A DNA stretch of 64,000 nucleotides from Actinophytocola xinjiangensis (lineage in GTDB: Bacteria > Actinomycetota > Actinomycetes > Mycobacteriales > Pseudonocardiaceae), in the NCBI RefSeq assembly GCF_001921215.1, contig NZ_MSIF01000018.1, positions 1-64,000 on the forward strand, in the 5' to 3' direction. Both the position numbers and the translations under genes were made by a program. Of the stretch, positions 18,516 through 29,324 are shown in pieces (positions within the stretch are counted from its first letter, which is position 1; each line of letters starts with the position of its first letter). Below the pieces are notes generated by a model. The model did no database searches. It was not told the DNA's origin and worked only from the letters and a program-made list of their open reading frames with translations.

Positions 18516-18796
18516 TCAGTACCCGGGGGCCAGGTCGCGGCGCAGCAGGTCGTCCTCGGTCTCCCGGCGGACCAGCAGCGACGTCGCGCCGGCCCGAACG
18601 CCGACGATCGGCGGTCGCGGGACGGCCCAGCGCCACCCGCACCCGGGTGGCCAGCCCGGCGAGGTCGAACTCCGCGTCGCCCGGCCGGTAGGGCGCGGCG
18701 AACCCGCCGCCGAGGTCGAGCGGCGGGCCACAGTCCCGGGGTCACGCGTTCGTCCCTGGCCGCTGCGACACTGGGCAGTGTTTCCGACAACGTCAC
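18516..18796 (-). pseudogene. Remnant of a lysA-like (type III PLP) decarboxylase
   Basis: A good ribosome site (GAGGAGG) precedes GTG 18796, which begins VTLSETLPSVAAARDERV and TPGLWP, like the start of actinobacterial diaminopimelate-decarboxylase homologs. The text then jumps, in another frame, to PLDLGGGFAAPYRPGDAEF, a core motif of this family, and in a third frame to VRAGATSLLVRRETEDDLL near the C-terminus. About 280 bases remain of a gene that should be about 1.3 kb, so there have been large deletions and frameshifts. Confidence 0.6.
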
Positions 18797-18986
18797 GGTT
18801 TCCTCCTCGACGAGACGTTCCTGGTTCGAGGAAAGCACTGCCACCACCCGATTTCCGCCATCCCTACCCGGAATTGACGCCCGGCACCGCGACCTTGTCG
18901 GGATCCCTACGCGTCGGGCGCGGGCCGGGCGCGGCCGCGGTTCTCCCACGGTCGCCCCGACCCGCGCCCGGCGGGTCGATCGGTCC

Positions 18987-19619
18987 TCACCCGGCGGCGG
19001 TGACCGCCAGGTTGAGCTTCAGGACGTTCACGCCCGGCTCACCGAGGACACCGAGGCCACGGCCGTCGGTGTTCTCCTCGACCAGTGCCCGGACCCGGTC
19101 CTCGGACAGGCCGGTCACCCGGGCGACCCGTGGCACCTGCAACTCGGCGTAGGCCGGGCTGATGTGCGGGTCCAGGCCGGACGCGGACGCGGTGACCGCG
19201 TCCGGCGGGACCTGGGACGGTTCCACGTCCTCGCGGTCGGCGATGGTGGCGCGGCGGTCCTCGACGGCCGCGACCAGGTCCTCGTCGAACGCGCCCTTGT
19301 TGGAGCCCATCGAGATCGACCCGTCGGCCGGGCCGAGGTTGTCGGCCGAGCCGTCGCCGTCGAGGTCCAGTGCCACGGCGGAGGGCCGGGTGTGGAACCA
19401 CGGGTCGCGGGCGGGGTCCTCGGCCACCGGGTCGATGCCGATGAGGTCCGAGCCGACGGCCCGGCCGTCGACCTCGACCACCGAGCCCTCGGCGTTGGCC
19501 TGCAGACCGGGCAGCCGGCTGACCGCCCACACCCCGAGGGGGTAGAGGACACCGGTCAGCACGGTGAGCACCAGCAGGATCCGCAGGCCGGCGAGGCTTT
19601 GTTTCAGGAGTGCGTTCAT
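18987..19619 (-). CDS. kdpC: Potassium-transporting ATPase subunit C
   Basis: 210 residues. One N-terminal membrane helix (QSLAGLRILLVLTVLTGVLY) is followed by the typical PLGVWAVSRLPG segment and an external domain ending in NVLKLNLAVTAAG. KdpC stabilises the KdpA-KdpB complex and raises nucleotide affinity. It is the last gene of the kdp operon, two bases after kdpB. No kdpD or kdpE sensor genes are in the window. Confidence 0.95.
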   Translation of the reverse strand: MNALLKQSLAGLRILLVLTVLTGVLYPLGVWAVSRLPGLQANAEGSVVEVDGRAVGSDLIGIDPVAEDPARDPWFHTRPSAVALDLDGDGSADNLGPADGSISMGSNKGAFDEDLVAAVEDRRATIADREDVEPSQVPPDAVTASASGLDPHISPAYAELQVPRVARVTGLSEDRVRALVEENTDGRGLGVLGEPGVNVLKLNLAVTAAG

Positions 19620-19621
19620 GG

Positions 19622-21706
19622 TTATCCGATTCCGGGAATGAGACGGACCAGCAGGTCGATCAGCCAGATGCCGACGAACGGGGTGAGGATGCCGCCGAGG
19701 CCGTAAACGACCAGGTTGCGCCGCAGCAACGCGTTCGCGGTCGACGGGCGGTAGCGCACCCCGCGCAGCGCCAGCGGGATCAGCCCGATGATGACCAGCG
19801 CGTTGAAGATCACCGCCGAGAGGATCGCCGACTGCGGTGTCGCCAGGTTCATGATGTTCAGCTTGTCCAGCTGCGGGAAGATCCCGGCGAACATGGCCGG
19901 CAGGATCGCGAAGTACTTCGCCAGGTCGTTGGCGACGCTGAACGTGGTCAGCGCGCCCCGGGTGATCAGCAGCTGTTTGCCGATCTCGACGATCTCGATC
20001 AGCTTCGTCGGGTCCGAGTCGAGGTCGACCATGTTGCCGGCCTCCTTGGCCGCCATGGTGCCCGAGTTCATCGCGACCCCGACGTCGGACTGGGCCAGCG
20101 CCGGGGCGTCGTTGGTGCCGTCGCCGGTCATCGCGACCAGCCAGCCACCTTCCTGCTCGCGGCGGATGAGCGCCATCTTGTCCTCCGGTGTGGCCTCCGC
20201 GAGGAAGTCGTCCACACCGGACTCGTCGGCGATCGCCCTGGCGGTCAACGGGTTGTCGCCGGTGATCATGACCGTGCGGATGCCCATGGACCGCAGTTCG
20301 GCGAACCGGTCACGCATCCGTGGTTTGACCACGTCGGAGAGCCGGACCACGCCGTGCACCACGGGGGTGCCGGCCACCACCTCGGCGACCACCAGCGGCG
20401 TCGCGCCCTCGGCGCTGACCCGGTCGACGACCGCGCGGACCTCGTCGGCGGACTCGCCGCCCTGGTCGGTCACCCACGCCCGGACCGCGCTCGCGGCGCC
20501 CTTGCGCACCAGCCGCCCGTCCAGGTCGATGCCGCTCATCCTGGTCTGGGCGGTGAACGGCACGAACTCGCCGGCGGACTCGGCCTCGGTGGCCTCGGCG
20601 GGCAGGCCGTGGCGTCGCGCACACAGCTCGACGATGCTACGGCCCTCGGGGGTGCCGTCGGCGAGGCTGGACAGCCGGGCCGCCGCCGCCAGATCGTCCG
20701 CTGTGGACGTTCCGACGGGGATCAGCTCGGTGGCCCGGCGGTTGCCGAAGGTGATGGTGCCGGTCTTGTCCAGCAGCAGGGTCGACACGTCGCCGGCGGC
20801 CTCGACCGCGCGCCCGGAGGTCGCGAGCACGTTGCGCTGCACCAACCGGTCCATGCCGGCGATGCCGATCGCCGAGAGCAGCGCCCCGATCGTGGTCGGG
20901 ATCAGGCACACCAGCAGCGCGGTCAGCACGATCACCGACTGGACGCTGCCGGAGTGGCGGGCGATGGGTTGGAGGGTGAGCACCGCCAGCAGGAAGATGA
21001 TCGTCAGCGTGGACAGCAGGATCGTCAACGCGATCTCGTTCGGTGTCTTCTGCCGCCGCGCGCCTTCCACCAGCGCGATCATTCGGTCCACGAAGGACTC
21101 ACCGGGTTTGGTGGAGATCCGCACGACGATCCGGTCCGACAGCACGGTGGTGCCGCCGGTGACCGAGGAGAAGTCGCCGCCGGACTCGCGGATCACCGGC
21201 GCGGACTCCCCGGTGATCGCCGACTCGTCGACCGTCGCGATGCCCTCGACGATCTCGCCGTCGCCGGGGATCACCTGTCCCGCTTCGACCACCACGAGGT
21301 CACCGATGCGCAACGACACCCCGGGTACCGTTTCCTCGGTGCCGTCGGGCGCCAGCCGCCGGGCGACGGTCTCCTTCTTGCCGCGACGCAGGGTTTCCGC
21401 CTGCGCCTTGCCCCGGCCCTCGGCGACGGCCTCGGCGAGGTTGGCGAACAGCACGGTGAACCAGAGCCACAGCGCCACCGCGATGGTGAACACGTCGGGG
21501 TCGCCGATCGCGAACACGGTGGAGAGCACCGAGCCGACCCACACCACGAACATGACCGGGTTGCGGACCTGGTGGCGCGGGTGGAGCTTGCGCAGCGCGT
21601 CGGGCAGCGAGGTGAGCAGCTGACGCGGGTTGAACACCCCCGCGCCGATCCGCCCGGTCCGTTCGGCGGTGTGCTGGGGGGCGGGCCGGTCTGTCGTGGT
21701 GGTCAT
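19622..21706 (-). CDS. kdpB: Potassium-transporting P-type ATPase subunit B
   Basis: 694 residues from ATG 21706. P-type ATPase features: the TGES loop in [14 protein letters not shown], the phosphorylated Asp in [13 protein letters not shown], and the hinge [16 protein letters not shown]. Membrane helices lie at both ends. It hydrolyses ATP to drive high-affinity K+ uptake through KdpA. It overlaps kdpA by four bases. Confidence 0.97.
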   Translation of the reverse strand: MTTTTDRPAPQHTAERTGRIGAGVFNPRQLLTSLPDALRKLHPRHQVRNPVMFVVWVGSVLSTVFAIGDPDVFTIAVALWLWFTVLFANLAEAVAEGRGKAQAETLRRGKKETVARRLAPDGTEETVPGVSLRIGDLVVVEAGQVIPGDGEIVEGIATVDESAITGESAPVIRESGGDFSSVTGGTTVLSDRIVVRISTKPGESFVDRMIALVEGARRQKTPNEIALTILLSTLTIIFLLAVLTLQPIARHSGSVQSVIVLTALLVCLIPTTIGALLSAIGIAGMDRLVQRNVLATSGRAVEAAGDVSTLLLDKTGTITFGNRRATELIPVGTSTADDLAAAARLSSLADGTPEGRSIVELCARRHGLPAEATEAESAGEFVPFTAQTRMSGIDLDGRLVRKGAASAVRAWVTDQGGESADEVRAVVDRVSAEGATPLVVAEVVAGTPVVHGVVRLSDVVKPRMRDRFAELRSMGIRTVMITGDNPLTARAIADESGVDDFLAEATPEDKMALIRREQEGGWLVAMTGDGTNDAPALAQSDVGVAMNSGTMAAKEAGNMVDLDSDPTKLIEIVEIGKQLLITRGALTTFSVANDLAKYFAILPAMFAGIFPQLDKLNIMNLATPQSAILSAVIFNALVIIGLIPLALRGVRYRPSTANALLRRNLVVYGLGGILTPFVGIWLIDLLVRLIPGIG

Positions 21707-23352
21707 GCGAGTGCCTCTGCGATGGGTCCCAGCGCGAGCGCCGGGATGAACGTCAACGCGGCGACCAGCACCACGGTGCCGGTCAACAGGGTGGGGAACA
21801 GTGCTCCCGTGGTCGGCAACGTGCCGGAGGTCGAGGGGACCTTCTTCTGCGCGGCGAGCGAGCCGGCCAGACACAGCACCGCCAGGATCGGGATCAACCG
21901 GCCGAACAGCATGCACAGCCCCAGCGAGGACTGGAACCACGGGCTGGTGACGGTGATGCCGGCGAACGCGGACCCGTTGTTGTTGGACGCGGAGGTGTAG
22001 GCGTAGAGCACCTCCGACCAGCCGTGCGGCCCGGAGTTGGCCAGATAGCCCGAGGTTCCGGGGAGCAGGATCGCGATCCCGGCGCCGAGCAGCAGCACGG
22101 TCGGCATCGCCAGGATGGTGACGGCGGCGGCGGTGACCTCGCGGCGCCCGAGCTTCTTGCCGAGGTACTCGGGGGTGCGGCCGACCATCAGACCGGCGAG
22201 GAACATGGCGATGATCGCCATCACCAGCATGCTGTACAGGCCGGTTCCGACGCCGCCGGGCGTCATCTCGCCGAACAGCATGTTCAGCATCGTGCCGCCC
22301 CCGCCGAGGCCGGAGTAGCTGTCGTGCATCGAGTTCACCGCGCCGGTCGAGGTGCCGGTGGTGGAGTTCGCGAACAGCGCCGAGCCGGCGATCCCGAACC
22401 GGACCTCCTTGCCCTCGGTGCCGGCGCCGGCCAGCAGTGCCGCCGGCCCGTTCGGGTGAGCCTCGGCCCACCAGATGACGGCGAGCATGGCGCCCCACAG
22501 CACGGTCATCACCGACAGCAGCGCGTAGCCCTGCCGGCGGTTGCCGACCAGGGTCCCGAACGTGCGAGTCAGCGAGACCGGGATGACCAGCAGCAGGAAG
22601 ATCTCGATCAGGTTGGTCCAGCCGTTGGGGTTCTCGAACGGGTGCGCGGAGTTGGCGTTGAAGATGCCGCCGCCGTTGGTGCCCAGTTCCTTGATCACTT
22701 CCTGGCTGGCGGCCGGGGCGAGCGCGATGTGGTTGCTCCGCCCGTCGACGGAGGTGATGTCCACACCGGACCGCAGACTCTGCACCACGCCCAGCCCGAC
22801 CAGCACGACGGCGAACAGGAAGGCCATCGGCAGCAGGATGCGGACGGTGCCGCGGGTGAGGTCGACCCAGAAGTTGCCGAGCCGGTCGGTCCTCGACCGG
22901 ACGAACCCGCGCACGAGGGCCATGGCCACGGACAGCCCGACGGCGGCGGACAGGAAGTTCTGCACGGTCAGGCCGAGCATCTGCACGGTGTGTCCCATCA
23001 CCGTTTCCGGCACGTAGGACTGCCAGTTCGTGTTGGCCACGAAACTGATCGCCGTGTTGAACGCGATCCCCGGCTCGACCGGGCCCCGCCCGAAGTCGAA
23101 CGGCAGCACGGACTGCAACCGCTGTATCAGATACAGCAACACGATCGAGACGAACGAGAACCCGAGCACGCCGGCCGCGTAGGTCTTCCAGTGCTGTTCG
23201 CGGTCGGGGTCGACCCGCACGGCCCGGTAGACGACCCGTTCGACGGCCAGGTGCCGGGTGCTGGTGAACACCCGGGCCATGTAGTCGCCGAGCGGCTTGT
23301 GGACGGCGGCCAACGCCGCCAGCAGCACCCCGACCTGGAGCAGGCCGGCCAT
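21703..23352 (-). CDS. kdpA: Potassium-transporting ATPase subunit A
   Basis: 549 residues with about ten membrane helices and four MPM-like repeats. Recognisable blocks are [17 protein letters not shown] (first selectivity loop), [19 protein letters not shown] and NNGSAFAG. It forms the K+-selective channel part of the pump. The start overlaps the kdpF stop by one base (TGATG). Confidence 0.97.
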   Translation of the reverse strand: MAGLLQVGVLLAALAAVHKPLGDYMARVFTSTRHLAVERVVYRAVRVDPDREQHWKTYAAGVLGFSFVSIVLLYLIQRLQSVLPFDFGRGPVEPGIAFNTAISFVANTNWQSYVPETVMGHTVQMLGLTVQNFLSAAVGLSVAMALVRGFVRSRTDRLGNFWVDLTRGTVRILLPMAFLFAVVLVGLGVVQSLRSGVDITSVDGRSNHIALAPAASQEVIKELGTNGGGIFNANSAHPFENPNGWTNLIEIFLLLVIPVSLTRTFGTLVGNRRQGYALLSVMTVLWGAMLAVIWWAEAHPNGPAALLAGAGTEGKEVRFGIAGSALFANSTTGTSTGAVNSMHDSYSGLGGGGTMLNMLFGEMTPGGVGTGLYSMLVMAIIAMFLAGLMVGRTPEYLGKKLGRREVTAAAVTILAMPTVLLLGAGIAILLPGTSGYLANSGPHGWSEVLYAYTSASNNNGSAFAGITVTSPWFQSSLGLCMLFGRLIPILAVLCLAGSLAAQKKVPSTSGTLPTTGALFPTLLTGTVVLVAALTFIPALALGPIAEALA

Positions 23353-23453
23353 CAGAACTTCTCCGGCCTGGTCAGGGCCACGAACAGGTAGACGATCAGC
23401 AGCAGCGCGAGCACGCCACCGACCACGTTTGCCAGAACACCGGTGCCACTCAC
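23352..23453 (-). CDS. kdpF: KdpF, small membrane subunit of the Kdp pump
   Basis: 33 residues from a GTG at 23453 with GGAGAAG upstream: one hydrophobic helix ([20 protein letters not shown]) ending in PEKF, the standard KdpF ending. KdpF stabilises the KdpABC complex. It is coupled both to kdpA (one-base overlap) and to the 27-residue frame upstream (GTGA overlap). Confidence 0.92.
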   Translation of the reverse strand: MSGTGVLANVVGGVLALLLIVYLFVALTRPEKF

Positions 23454-23533
23454 AGCTTCTCCAACCCCCGTAACGTCAACGCGAGCAGGAGAAAGCTGGC
23501 CACCAGCAGAGCGGCGAAGGCCAGATCGGCCAT
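23450..23533 (-). CDS. 27-residue single-helix membrane peptide, first frame of the kdp operon
   Basis: MADLAFAALLVASFLLLALT followed by LRGLEKL. The ATG at 23533 has GAGGAG nine bases upstream, and the stop overlaps the kdpF GTG by four bases. It is one hydrophobic helix followed by a short basic tail, the same size and plan as KdpF but without PEKF. The spacing, ribosome site and coupling argue that it is translated. Likely a membrane cofactor of the pump or a leader that sets kdpF translation. I do not recognise a named family. Confidence 0.7.
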   Translation of the reverse strand: MADLAFAALLVASFLLLALTLRGLEKL

Positions 23534-24253
23534 CGGCCCAGGCTCCTCACATCAGGGCCGCTCCGATGGCGGCCGTACGGGGTGAGTGTGGGCCCGGAGC
23601 AGGGACAACGTCCGCCACCATGACGGAACCTTGATACCGGCGGGGGTCACCTTTACGCGATCCTCACCCTCGGGTGATCCCTCCACTGTGGAGTTACAGG
23701 TGGGTCAGAGCCGGTGACGCACGGCGACCGGGGCCGGTGGTCGTGGGGTCGCCCGCCCGCCGCGTCGAGTCGACCGGCGGCCCTTGGAGACACCAACTAC
23801 TGCGACCGGCGCCGCTTCTCCCTTGCTGCCCGACAGCACCGCCGCTACCCGACGCCACGATTCCCCATCGCCCGGCCTCACGGCCACCGCTCCCGACCTC
23901 GTCGCCGTGGCCTGACCCCAACCACGCTGCCCCTCCACGTCACCACAACCCCAACGCCACTACTCCACAACACGACCACTCCCAACAACACCGCCACACC
24001 CCGGCCCAGCGCGGCCAGTCCCCACAATGCCGCGGCAACCCGCCCTCAACACCACCGCTCCGCGGCATCGCCACGGCGACCTGGCCTCAACGCGATCGCT
24101 GTCCAAACCCCCGGCGTCGGGGATCCCCCCGATTTCCAGCCTAGTCGGGAAAAGGGAGGTTTTCGGTTTTGGTCTGGTGTCTGTGGACAACATCGATCGC
24201 GAACGGAAGTCCCGCCTTGGTGCGGCGGTCGTGTCGCGCGATGGTCGAAACGG
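23534..24253. other. Intergenic stretch with no gene seen
   Basis: About 720 bases. The end next to the small kdp peptide should contain the kdp promoter, but no clear -35/-10 pair or known regulator box stands out. The rest is C-rich on the plus strand with many short open frames that lack a ribosome site and actinomycete third-position bias. I see no tRNA, terminal repeat or conserved domain. Confidence 0.5.
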
Positions 24254-24287
24254 GGTGCGCGGCCGCGTTGGCATGCGGCCGCGCACC
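24254..24287 (-). terminator. Hairpin terminator of the phospholipase-D-like gene
   Basis: A perfect 13-bp inverted repeat (GGTGCGCGGCCGC and its complement) with an 8-base loop, 14 bases beyond the stop codon. There is no U tract, as is common for actinomycete terminators. Confidence 0.75.
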
Positions 24288-24301
24288 AGCCCCCGGGGCA
24301 G

Positions 24302-25567
24302 CTAACTCTGTTGGCAGAAGGAACGCAGGTCGTAGAACCACGCCAGGTACTGGTCGTGCACGTCCCGACCCATGATCCGCAGGAACGAGTCGTCGGAGTT
24401 CTCCAGGTGGGAGAAGTTCGCGCTGCCGGTGTAGACGCGCGGCTCGATGTCGTCGTCGTAGAAGCCGTCGGTCATCATGACCTTGGTGTGGATGGTGACC
24501 GCGCGGCCGTCGACCGGCACCCGGCACGGGGTCACCTGCATGTACTTCCCGTTGCTGGCCTGGGTCGCCAGGACCTTGCGGACGTCGGCGTCGACGGACT
24601 TGACGGGGTCGTTGGCGGAGTCCTCGTAGTGCACGATGTCGATCCAGCAGTTCTCGCCGCGCAGCCTGAGCAGTTCCTTGGCGATCTGCAGGCGGTTCTT
24701 GTTGAAGATGGTCAGCGCTATCCGAACATCGGTCTGTCGCCGCACGCCATCGGTGTCCACATAGGAGCATTCGATGAGCCGCAGGATGTTCACGATGTGG
24801 TCACCGGTGCTGGTGGCCCGGGGCTGGTAGGTGGCCCGGTACTTCGAGCCGGTCGGCGTGCTCCAGAAGTAGCCGGGGTTGACCGCCGTCTTGCGGCCCG
24901 CCTGCAGGTCCCGGAAATAGGTCCGGAAGCCGGTGTAGATCGCGGCGTCGCTGACGGTGTAGGAGTCGTTGAACGAGTTGTACAGGTACCAGTCGGACAG
25001 GTTCGACGAGGTCTGGAAGACCACGTTGCTGTGCGTGACGCCGTTGACCACGACACTGGAGAACACGGCGAACTTGCTGTGCATGTAGTTCCGCGCGATG
25101 CAGCCCCGGTTCGCCGGGCAGCGCACGGCCCACGACCCGGCGGTCTCCACCGTCCCCAGCCCGGCGCTGAGCTGGGCGTGGATCGGGTCCCCGGAACCGT
25201 CCTCCAGGTAGTCGAGGATCACCTTGACCGCAACGCCGCGCTGGTGCGCCGCGACCAACTGGTCAGCCACCTCGGTGGACCGGACTCCCGGCACGAACGC
25301 GAACATCACGAAGTTGATTTCCGCGCCGGCCGGGGTGGCCTGGATGAGCCGGATCAGCTGGTTCATCACGGCCGCCTGGCGCTCGCTGGGCTCGGCGGTC
25401 CCCGACGCGACCGTGGGATCGTTGAACACCGGCGCGTTGATCACCGGCGGCCCGGTCACCGCCGCCGCCGAGACGTCGTCGTCGGCCCGGGCGGGCCCGC
25501 CGGTCAGCGACATGGCGAGCAGGCCGGCCAGTACCGCCGCCAGCGCGCGTCGTCCCTTGTCAGTCAC
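24302..25567 (-). CDS. Secreted phospholipase D-like protein with two HKD motifs
   Basis: 421 residues from GTG 25567, with GGGAGAG upstream. A Sec signal peptide (DKGRRALAAVLAGLLAMSL to GPARA) is followed by two PLD-like halves. Half one carries HSKFAVFS with a downstream Asn/Ser (TSSNLSDW). Half two carries HTKVMMTDG followed by TGSANFSH. Both fit the HxK(x4)D/S catalytic plan of the PLD superfamily, in which two His residues act on a phosphodiester. Extracellular phosphatidyl hydrolase or nuclease activity is possible. It is divergent from the STAND-WD40 gene. Confidence 0.87.
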   Translation of the reverse strand: MTDKGRRALAAVLAGLLAMSLTGGPARADDDVSAAAVTGPPVINAPVFNDPTVASGTAEPSERQAAVMNQLIRLIQATPAGAEINFVMFAFVPGVRSTEVADQLVAAHQRGVAVKVILDYLEDGSGDPIHAQLSAGLGTVETAGSWAVRCPANRGCIARNYMHSKFAVFSSVVVNGVTHSNVVFQTSSNLSDWYLYNSFNDSYTVSDAAIYTGFRTYFRDLQAGRKTAVNPGYFWSTPTGSKYRATYQPRATSTGDHIVNILRLIECSYVDTDGVRRQTDVRIALTIFNKNRLQIAKELLRLRGENCWIDIVHYEDSANDPVKSVDADVRKVLATQASNGKYMQVTPCRVPVDGRAVTIHTKVMMTDGFYDDDIEPRVYTGSANFSHLENSDDSFLRIMGRDVHDQYLAWFYDLRSFCQQS

Positions 25568-25667
25568 ATTCTCTCCCTCGCTCAGCGGTGCGACCAGCAC
25601 GGTAACCAGCGGTCACATTGATAGGCAGCCACCGTTCGAGCTACCCAACAACTGCTTCAATGCAGGG

Positions 25668-28600
25668 ATGGGGCGCACTGAGGGATCGTTGGACCCCGAC
25701 GCGGGACCGGTGCAGCGGTTCGCGCACGAACTGCGGCTGTTGCGCCGCTCGGCCAACGGGATCACCTACCGCGCCATGGCCCGTCAGGCGGGGTACTCGG
25801 CGGTCGTGTTGTCCCAGGCCGCCGCCGGGGCGCGGCTGCCGACGCTGCCGGTGACCCTGGCCTACGTCACGGCCTGCGGCGGCGACCCCGACGAGTGGGA
25901 ACGACGCTGGCGGCAGGCCAGCGCCGACGTCGCCGCGCTCGCCACCTCCCCGTACCTCGGGCTGGCGACGTTCGAGGAGACCGACCGGGACCGGTTCTTC
26001 GGCCGCGACAGGCTGATCGCCGAAATCCTGGCGCTGACCGCCCGGCACCGGTTCGTCGCCGTGGTCGGGGCGTCGGGCGCCGGGAAGTCCTCGCTGCTGC
26101 GCGCCGGGGTGCTGCCCCGGCTGCGGGAACGTGACCCCGCGACGGCCGTCGCGCTGTGCACCCCGGGCACGCTGACCGACCCCGGTGAGGGCACGGTGCT
26201 GGTGGTCGACCAGTTCGAGGAGCTGTTCACGCTGTGCGACGCCCGGGAGCGCGCGCGGGTGATCGCCGCGTTGATGGGGAGTCGGGCGCGGGTCATCGTC
26301 GCGTTGCGGGCCGACTTCTACGGCCGCTGCGCCGAACACCCCGCGCTCGCCGACGCCCTGTGCACGGCCCAGGTGCTGGTCGGGCCGATGACCGCCGACG
26401 AGCTGCGGGAGGCCATCGTCGCGCCGGCGACGGCCGCCGGGCTGGTCGTCCAGCGCGCGCTGACCACCCGGCTGGTCGACGAGGTGCTCGACGAGCCCGG
26501 TGGCCTGCCGATGGTGTCGCACGTGCTGCTGGAAACGTGGCGCCGGCGCAGGGGCCGGACGCTGACCGTGGCGGGCTACGAGGCCGCCGGCGGCGTGCAC
26601 GGCGCACTCGCCCGCACCGCCGAACAGGTGTACGCCGCGCTGTCGCCCGGGCAGGCGACCACCGCCCGGCGGGTGCTGCTGCGGCTGGTCGTCGTGCCCA
26701 CCGAGGACGCCCAGGCGACCCGCCGCCCGGCCCGCCGCGCCGAGTTCAGCGGCAGCGACGACACCAGCGAGGACACCGGCGACGACACCGGAACGGTGGT
26801 GGAGCGGCTGGCCGAGGCGCGGCTGGTCACCCTCGACGGCGACGCCGTGGACCTGGCCCACGAGGCGCTCATCACCGCGTGGCCCCGGCTGGCCGGCTGG
26901 ATCCGCCAGGACCACCAGTGGCTGCGGGTGCACCGGAACCTGGGCGAGGCCACCCGTGCCTGGGAGGAGGTGCACCGCGACCCCGGCGCCCTGTACCGGG
27001 GCACCCGGCTGGCGATGGTCCGCGAATGGGTCACCGGCCACCGGGGCGAGGAGCTCAACGCCGCCGAGCGTGCCTTCGTCGCGGCCAGCGTCGACGCCGA
27101 GCGGACCGCGAGCAGCGCCGAGGCCCGGCGGCGGCGCCGGCTGCGGTGGCTGGCGGCGGGGCTCGCGACGGCGTTGCTGGTGGTCACGGCGCTGGCCGGG
27201 GTCACGCTGGCCCAGCACACCGAGGCGGTCGCGACCCGGCAGACCGCGATCTCCCGCCAGCTCGCCGCCGAAGCGCTGGCGCTGCGGGACACCGCGCCGG
27301 GCACGGCGATGCTGCTCGGGGTCGCCGCCTACCGCACCGCGTCGACCCCCGAAGCGCGCGGCGCGCTGCTGAGCCTGGCGTCCTACCAGGTCTACCAGGG
27401 CGAACTGTCCGGTCATGGCAACGCGGTCTCCGACGTCGCCTTCCGCCGGGACGGGGCGCGGCTGGCCAGCGTCGGCAAGGACGGCCGGCTCGTCGTGTGG
27501 GACACCCGGCGCCGCGCGCGGCTGGCCACACTGACCGCGCACCGGACCTGGCTGCGCGCGGTGGCCTACAGCCCCGACGGCCACACGCTGGCCACCGGCG
27601 GCGACGACGCCGATCTGGTGCTCTGGGACGCCGGCACCGGTGAGCGGGTGGCCGCGTTGTCCGGGCACACCGACCGGATCCGCGACGTCCGGTTCAGCCC
27701 CGACGGGCGGCTGGTCGCCACCGCCGGCAACGACCGGACGGCCGTCCTGTGGGACCGCGCCGCCGGGGTCGCGGCGCACCGGCTGACCGGGCACCGCGGC
27801 GTCGTGCAGGCCGTGGTGTTCAGCCCCGACGGGCAACGGGTCGCCACCGCTGGTGCCGACCGGACGATCCGCCTGTGGGACACCGCGACCGGGCGCGCGC
27901 TGGCCACCCTGACCGGCCACGCGGCGGCCGTGGACGGTCTGGCGTTCAGCCCCGACGGCCGGCTGCTGGCCAGCGCGAGCTCCGACCACACCGTCGGGCT
28001 GTGGGATCCGGTGACCGGGGCGCGGCTGGCGACGCTGTCCGGGCACACCGACGCGGCCAGGGCGGTGGCGTTCAGCCCGGACGGCCGCACGCTCGCCTCC
28101 GCCGGCCACGACGACACGGTGATCCTGTGGGACCTGCCGAGCCGGGCGGTGCGCGCGCGGCTCACCGGGCACACCAACAACGTCTACGCCCTGGCCTTCC
28201 ACCCCCGGCTGCCGCTGCTGGCCTCCGGGGAGGAGCAGGGCCGCGTCCTGCTGTGGGACGTCGACCGCGCCCCGCTGCCCGGGCACGCCGGCACCGTCAC
28301 CGCGACCGCGTTCAGCCGCGACGGGCGCACGGTCGCGACCGCCGGCACCGACGGGACGGTGGCGCTGTGGGACGTCGCCGGCCGGCACCCGGTGGCCACC
28401 GTCCGGTCGACCACTGGTCCGGTGAACGCCCTGACGTTCAGCCACGACGGCCGGACGCTGGCCGTCGCCACCGGATCGCCCCGCCGCACCACCGGGGTGG
28501 CCGACGGCGGTGTGCACCTGCTGGACGTCACCGACCGCGCCGCACCGGTGGTGCGGGCGACGCTCACCGGCCACACCGACGCCGTGCGCGACGCGGCGTT

Positions 28601-29273
28601 CACCCCCGACGACCGCACGCTGGCGACCGCGAGCAGCGACGGCACGGTCGCGGTCTGGGACGCGCGCCGGCACACCAGGCTCGACGTGCTGCCCGGCGAC
28701 GAGTCGCTGAACTCCGTGGAGTTCAGCCCGGACGGGCGCGTTCTGGCCACCAGCAACGGAAACGCCCACCAGGTGGTCCTGTGGGACTTCCGCGCCAGGG
28801 CGCGGCTGGCGACCCTCACCCACACCGGGCTGCCCCGCGAGCTGGCGTTCAGCCCCGACGGCCGTACGCTCGCCACCGTCGCCGCGGGCCGGGCGGTGGT
28901 GCTGTGGGACGTCGAGCGCGGGACGCCGGTCCGCCGGTTCACCCACCACGACACGCTCAACAGCCTGGCCTTCAGCGCCGACGGGCGGCTGCTGGTGACC
29001 GGCGGCGCCGAGAACACCGTCGGCCTGTGGGACGCGGTCACCGGGGCGCGGCTGGCGACCCTGACCGGCCACACAGGACCGGTCGAGGCGGTGGCGATCG
29101 CCCCCGACGGCCGGACCGTCGCCAGCGCCGACAGCACCACGATCCTCTGGACCACCGACGAGAACCGGGCGATCCGGGAGATCTGCCGTGTCGTTGGCCG
29201 GGATCTGACCCGCGCGGAGCGCTCCCAGTTCCTCCCCGACGAGCATCCTCGGACCTGTCCGGCGTTCGCCTGA
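25668..29273 (+). CDS. HTH-STAND NTPase-WD40 repeat protein
   Basis: 1201 residues from ATG 25668. Domains: an XRE-like helix-turn-helix (about 12-75, ITYRAMARQAGYSAVVLSQAAAG), an nSTAND1-type NTPase (about 100-430) with the FFGRDRLI motif, Walker A GASGAGKSS (about 134) and Walker B TVLVVDQFEEL. Then come a winged-helix region, one membrane-helix-like segment (about 490-515, WLAAGLATALLVVTALAGV), and 14 WD40 repeats (about 575-1165, each with an FSPDGR...A..D.T..LWD pattern), enough for two seven-blade propellers. STAND proteins oligomerise on ligand sensing and act in signalling, death-like or defence responses. There is no separate effector enzyme domain, so the target is unknown. Confidence 0.88.
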   Translation: MGRTEGSLDPDAGPVQRFAHELRLLRRSANGITYRAMARQAGYSAVVLSQAAAGARLPTLPVTLAYVTACGGDPDEWERRWRQASADVAALATSPYLGLATFEETDRDRFFGRDRLIAEILALTARHRFVAVVGASGAGKSSLLRAGVLPRLRERDPATAVALCTPGTLTDPGEGTVLVVDQFEELFTLCDARERARVIAALMGSRARVIVALRADFYGRCAEHPALADALCTAQVLVGPMTADELREAIVAPATAAGLVVQRALTTRLVDEVLDEPGGLPMVSHVLLETWRRRRGRTLTVAGYEAAGGVHGALARTAEQVYAALSPGQATTARRVLLRLVVVPTEDAQATRRPARRAEFSGSDDTSEDTGDDTGTVVERLAEARLVTLDGDAVDLAHEALITAWPRLAGWIRQDHQWLRVHRNLGEATRAWEEVHRDPGALYRGTRLAMVREWVTGHRGEELNAAERAFVAASVDAERTASSAEARRRRRLRWLAAGLATALLVVTALAGVTLAQHTEAVATRQTAISRQLAAEALALRDTAPGTAMLLGVAAYRTASTPEARGALLSLASYQVYQGELSGHGNAVSDVAFRRDGARLASVGKDGRLVVWDTRRRARLATLTAHRTWLRAVAYSPDGHTLATGGDDADLVLWDAGTGERVAALSGHTDRIRDVRFSPDGRLVATAGNDRTAVLWDRAAGVAAHRLTGHRGVVQAVVFSPDGQRVATAGADRTIRLWDTATGRALATLTGHAAAVDGLAFSPDGRLLASASSDHTVGLWDPVTGARLATLSGHTDAARAVAFSPDGRTLASAGHDDTVILWDLPSRAVRARLTGHTNNVYALAFHPRLPLLASGEEQGRVLLWDVDRAPLPGHAGTVTATAFSRDGRTVATAGTDGTVALWDVAGRHPVATVRSTTGPVNALTFSHDGRTLAVATGSPRRTTGVADGGVHLLDVTDRAAPVVRATLTGHTDAVRDAAFTPDDRTLATASSDGTVAVWDARRHTRLDVLPGDESLNSVEFSPDGRVLATSNGNAHQVVLWDFRARARLATLTHTGLPRELAFSPDGRTLATVAAGRAVVLWDVERGTPVRRFTHHDTLNSLAFSADGRLLVTGGAENTVGLWDAVTGARLATLTGHTGPVEAVAIAPDGRTVASADSTTILWTTDENRAIREICRVVGRDLTRAERSQFLPDEHPRTCPAFA

Positions 29274-29324
29274 CACCGGCCGGGCGGGCGTTTTCCTAGG
29301 TTTGAAGCGGAAAGGGGAACATCC

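Noticed and set aside
23714-25621. 635-codon plus-strand frame opposite the phospholipase-D-like gene
   Set aside because: No domain, no ribosome site, and antisense to a clear secreted enzyme with two HKD motifs.
25641-29276. 1211-codon minus-strand frame opposite the STAND-WD40 gene
   Set aside because: A mirror of the repetitive GC-rich WD40 coding sequence, low complexity, no domain.
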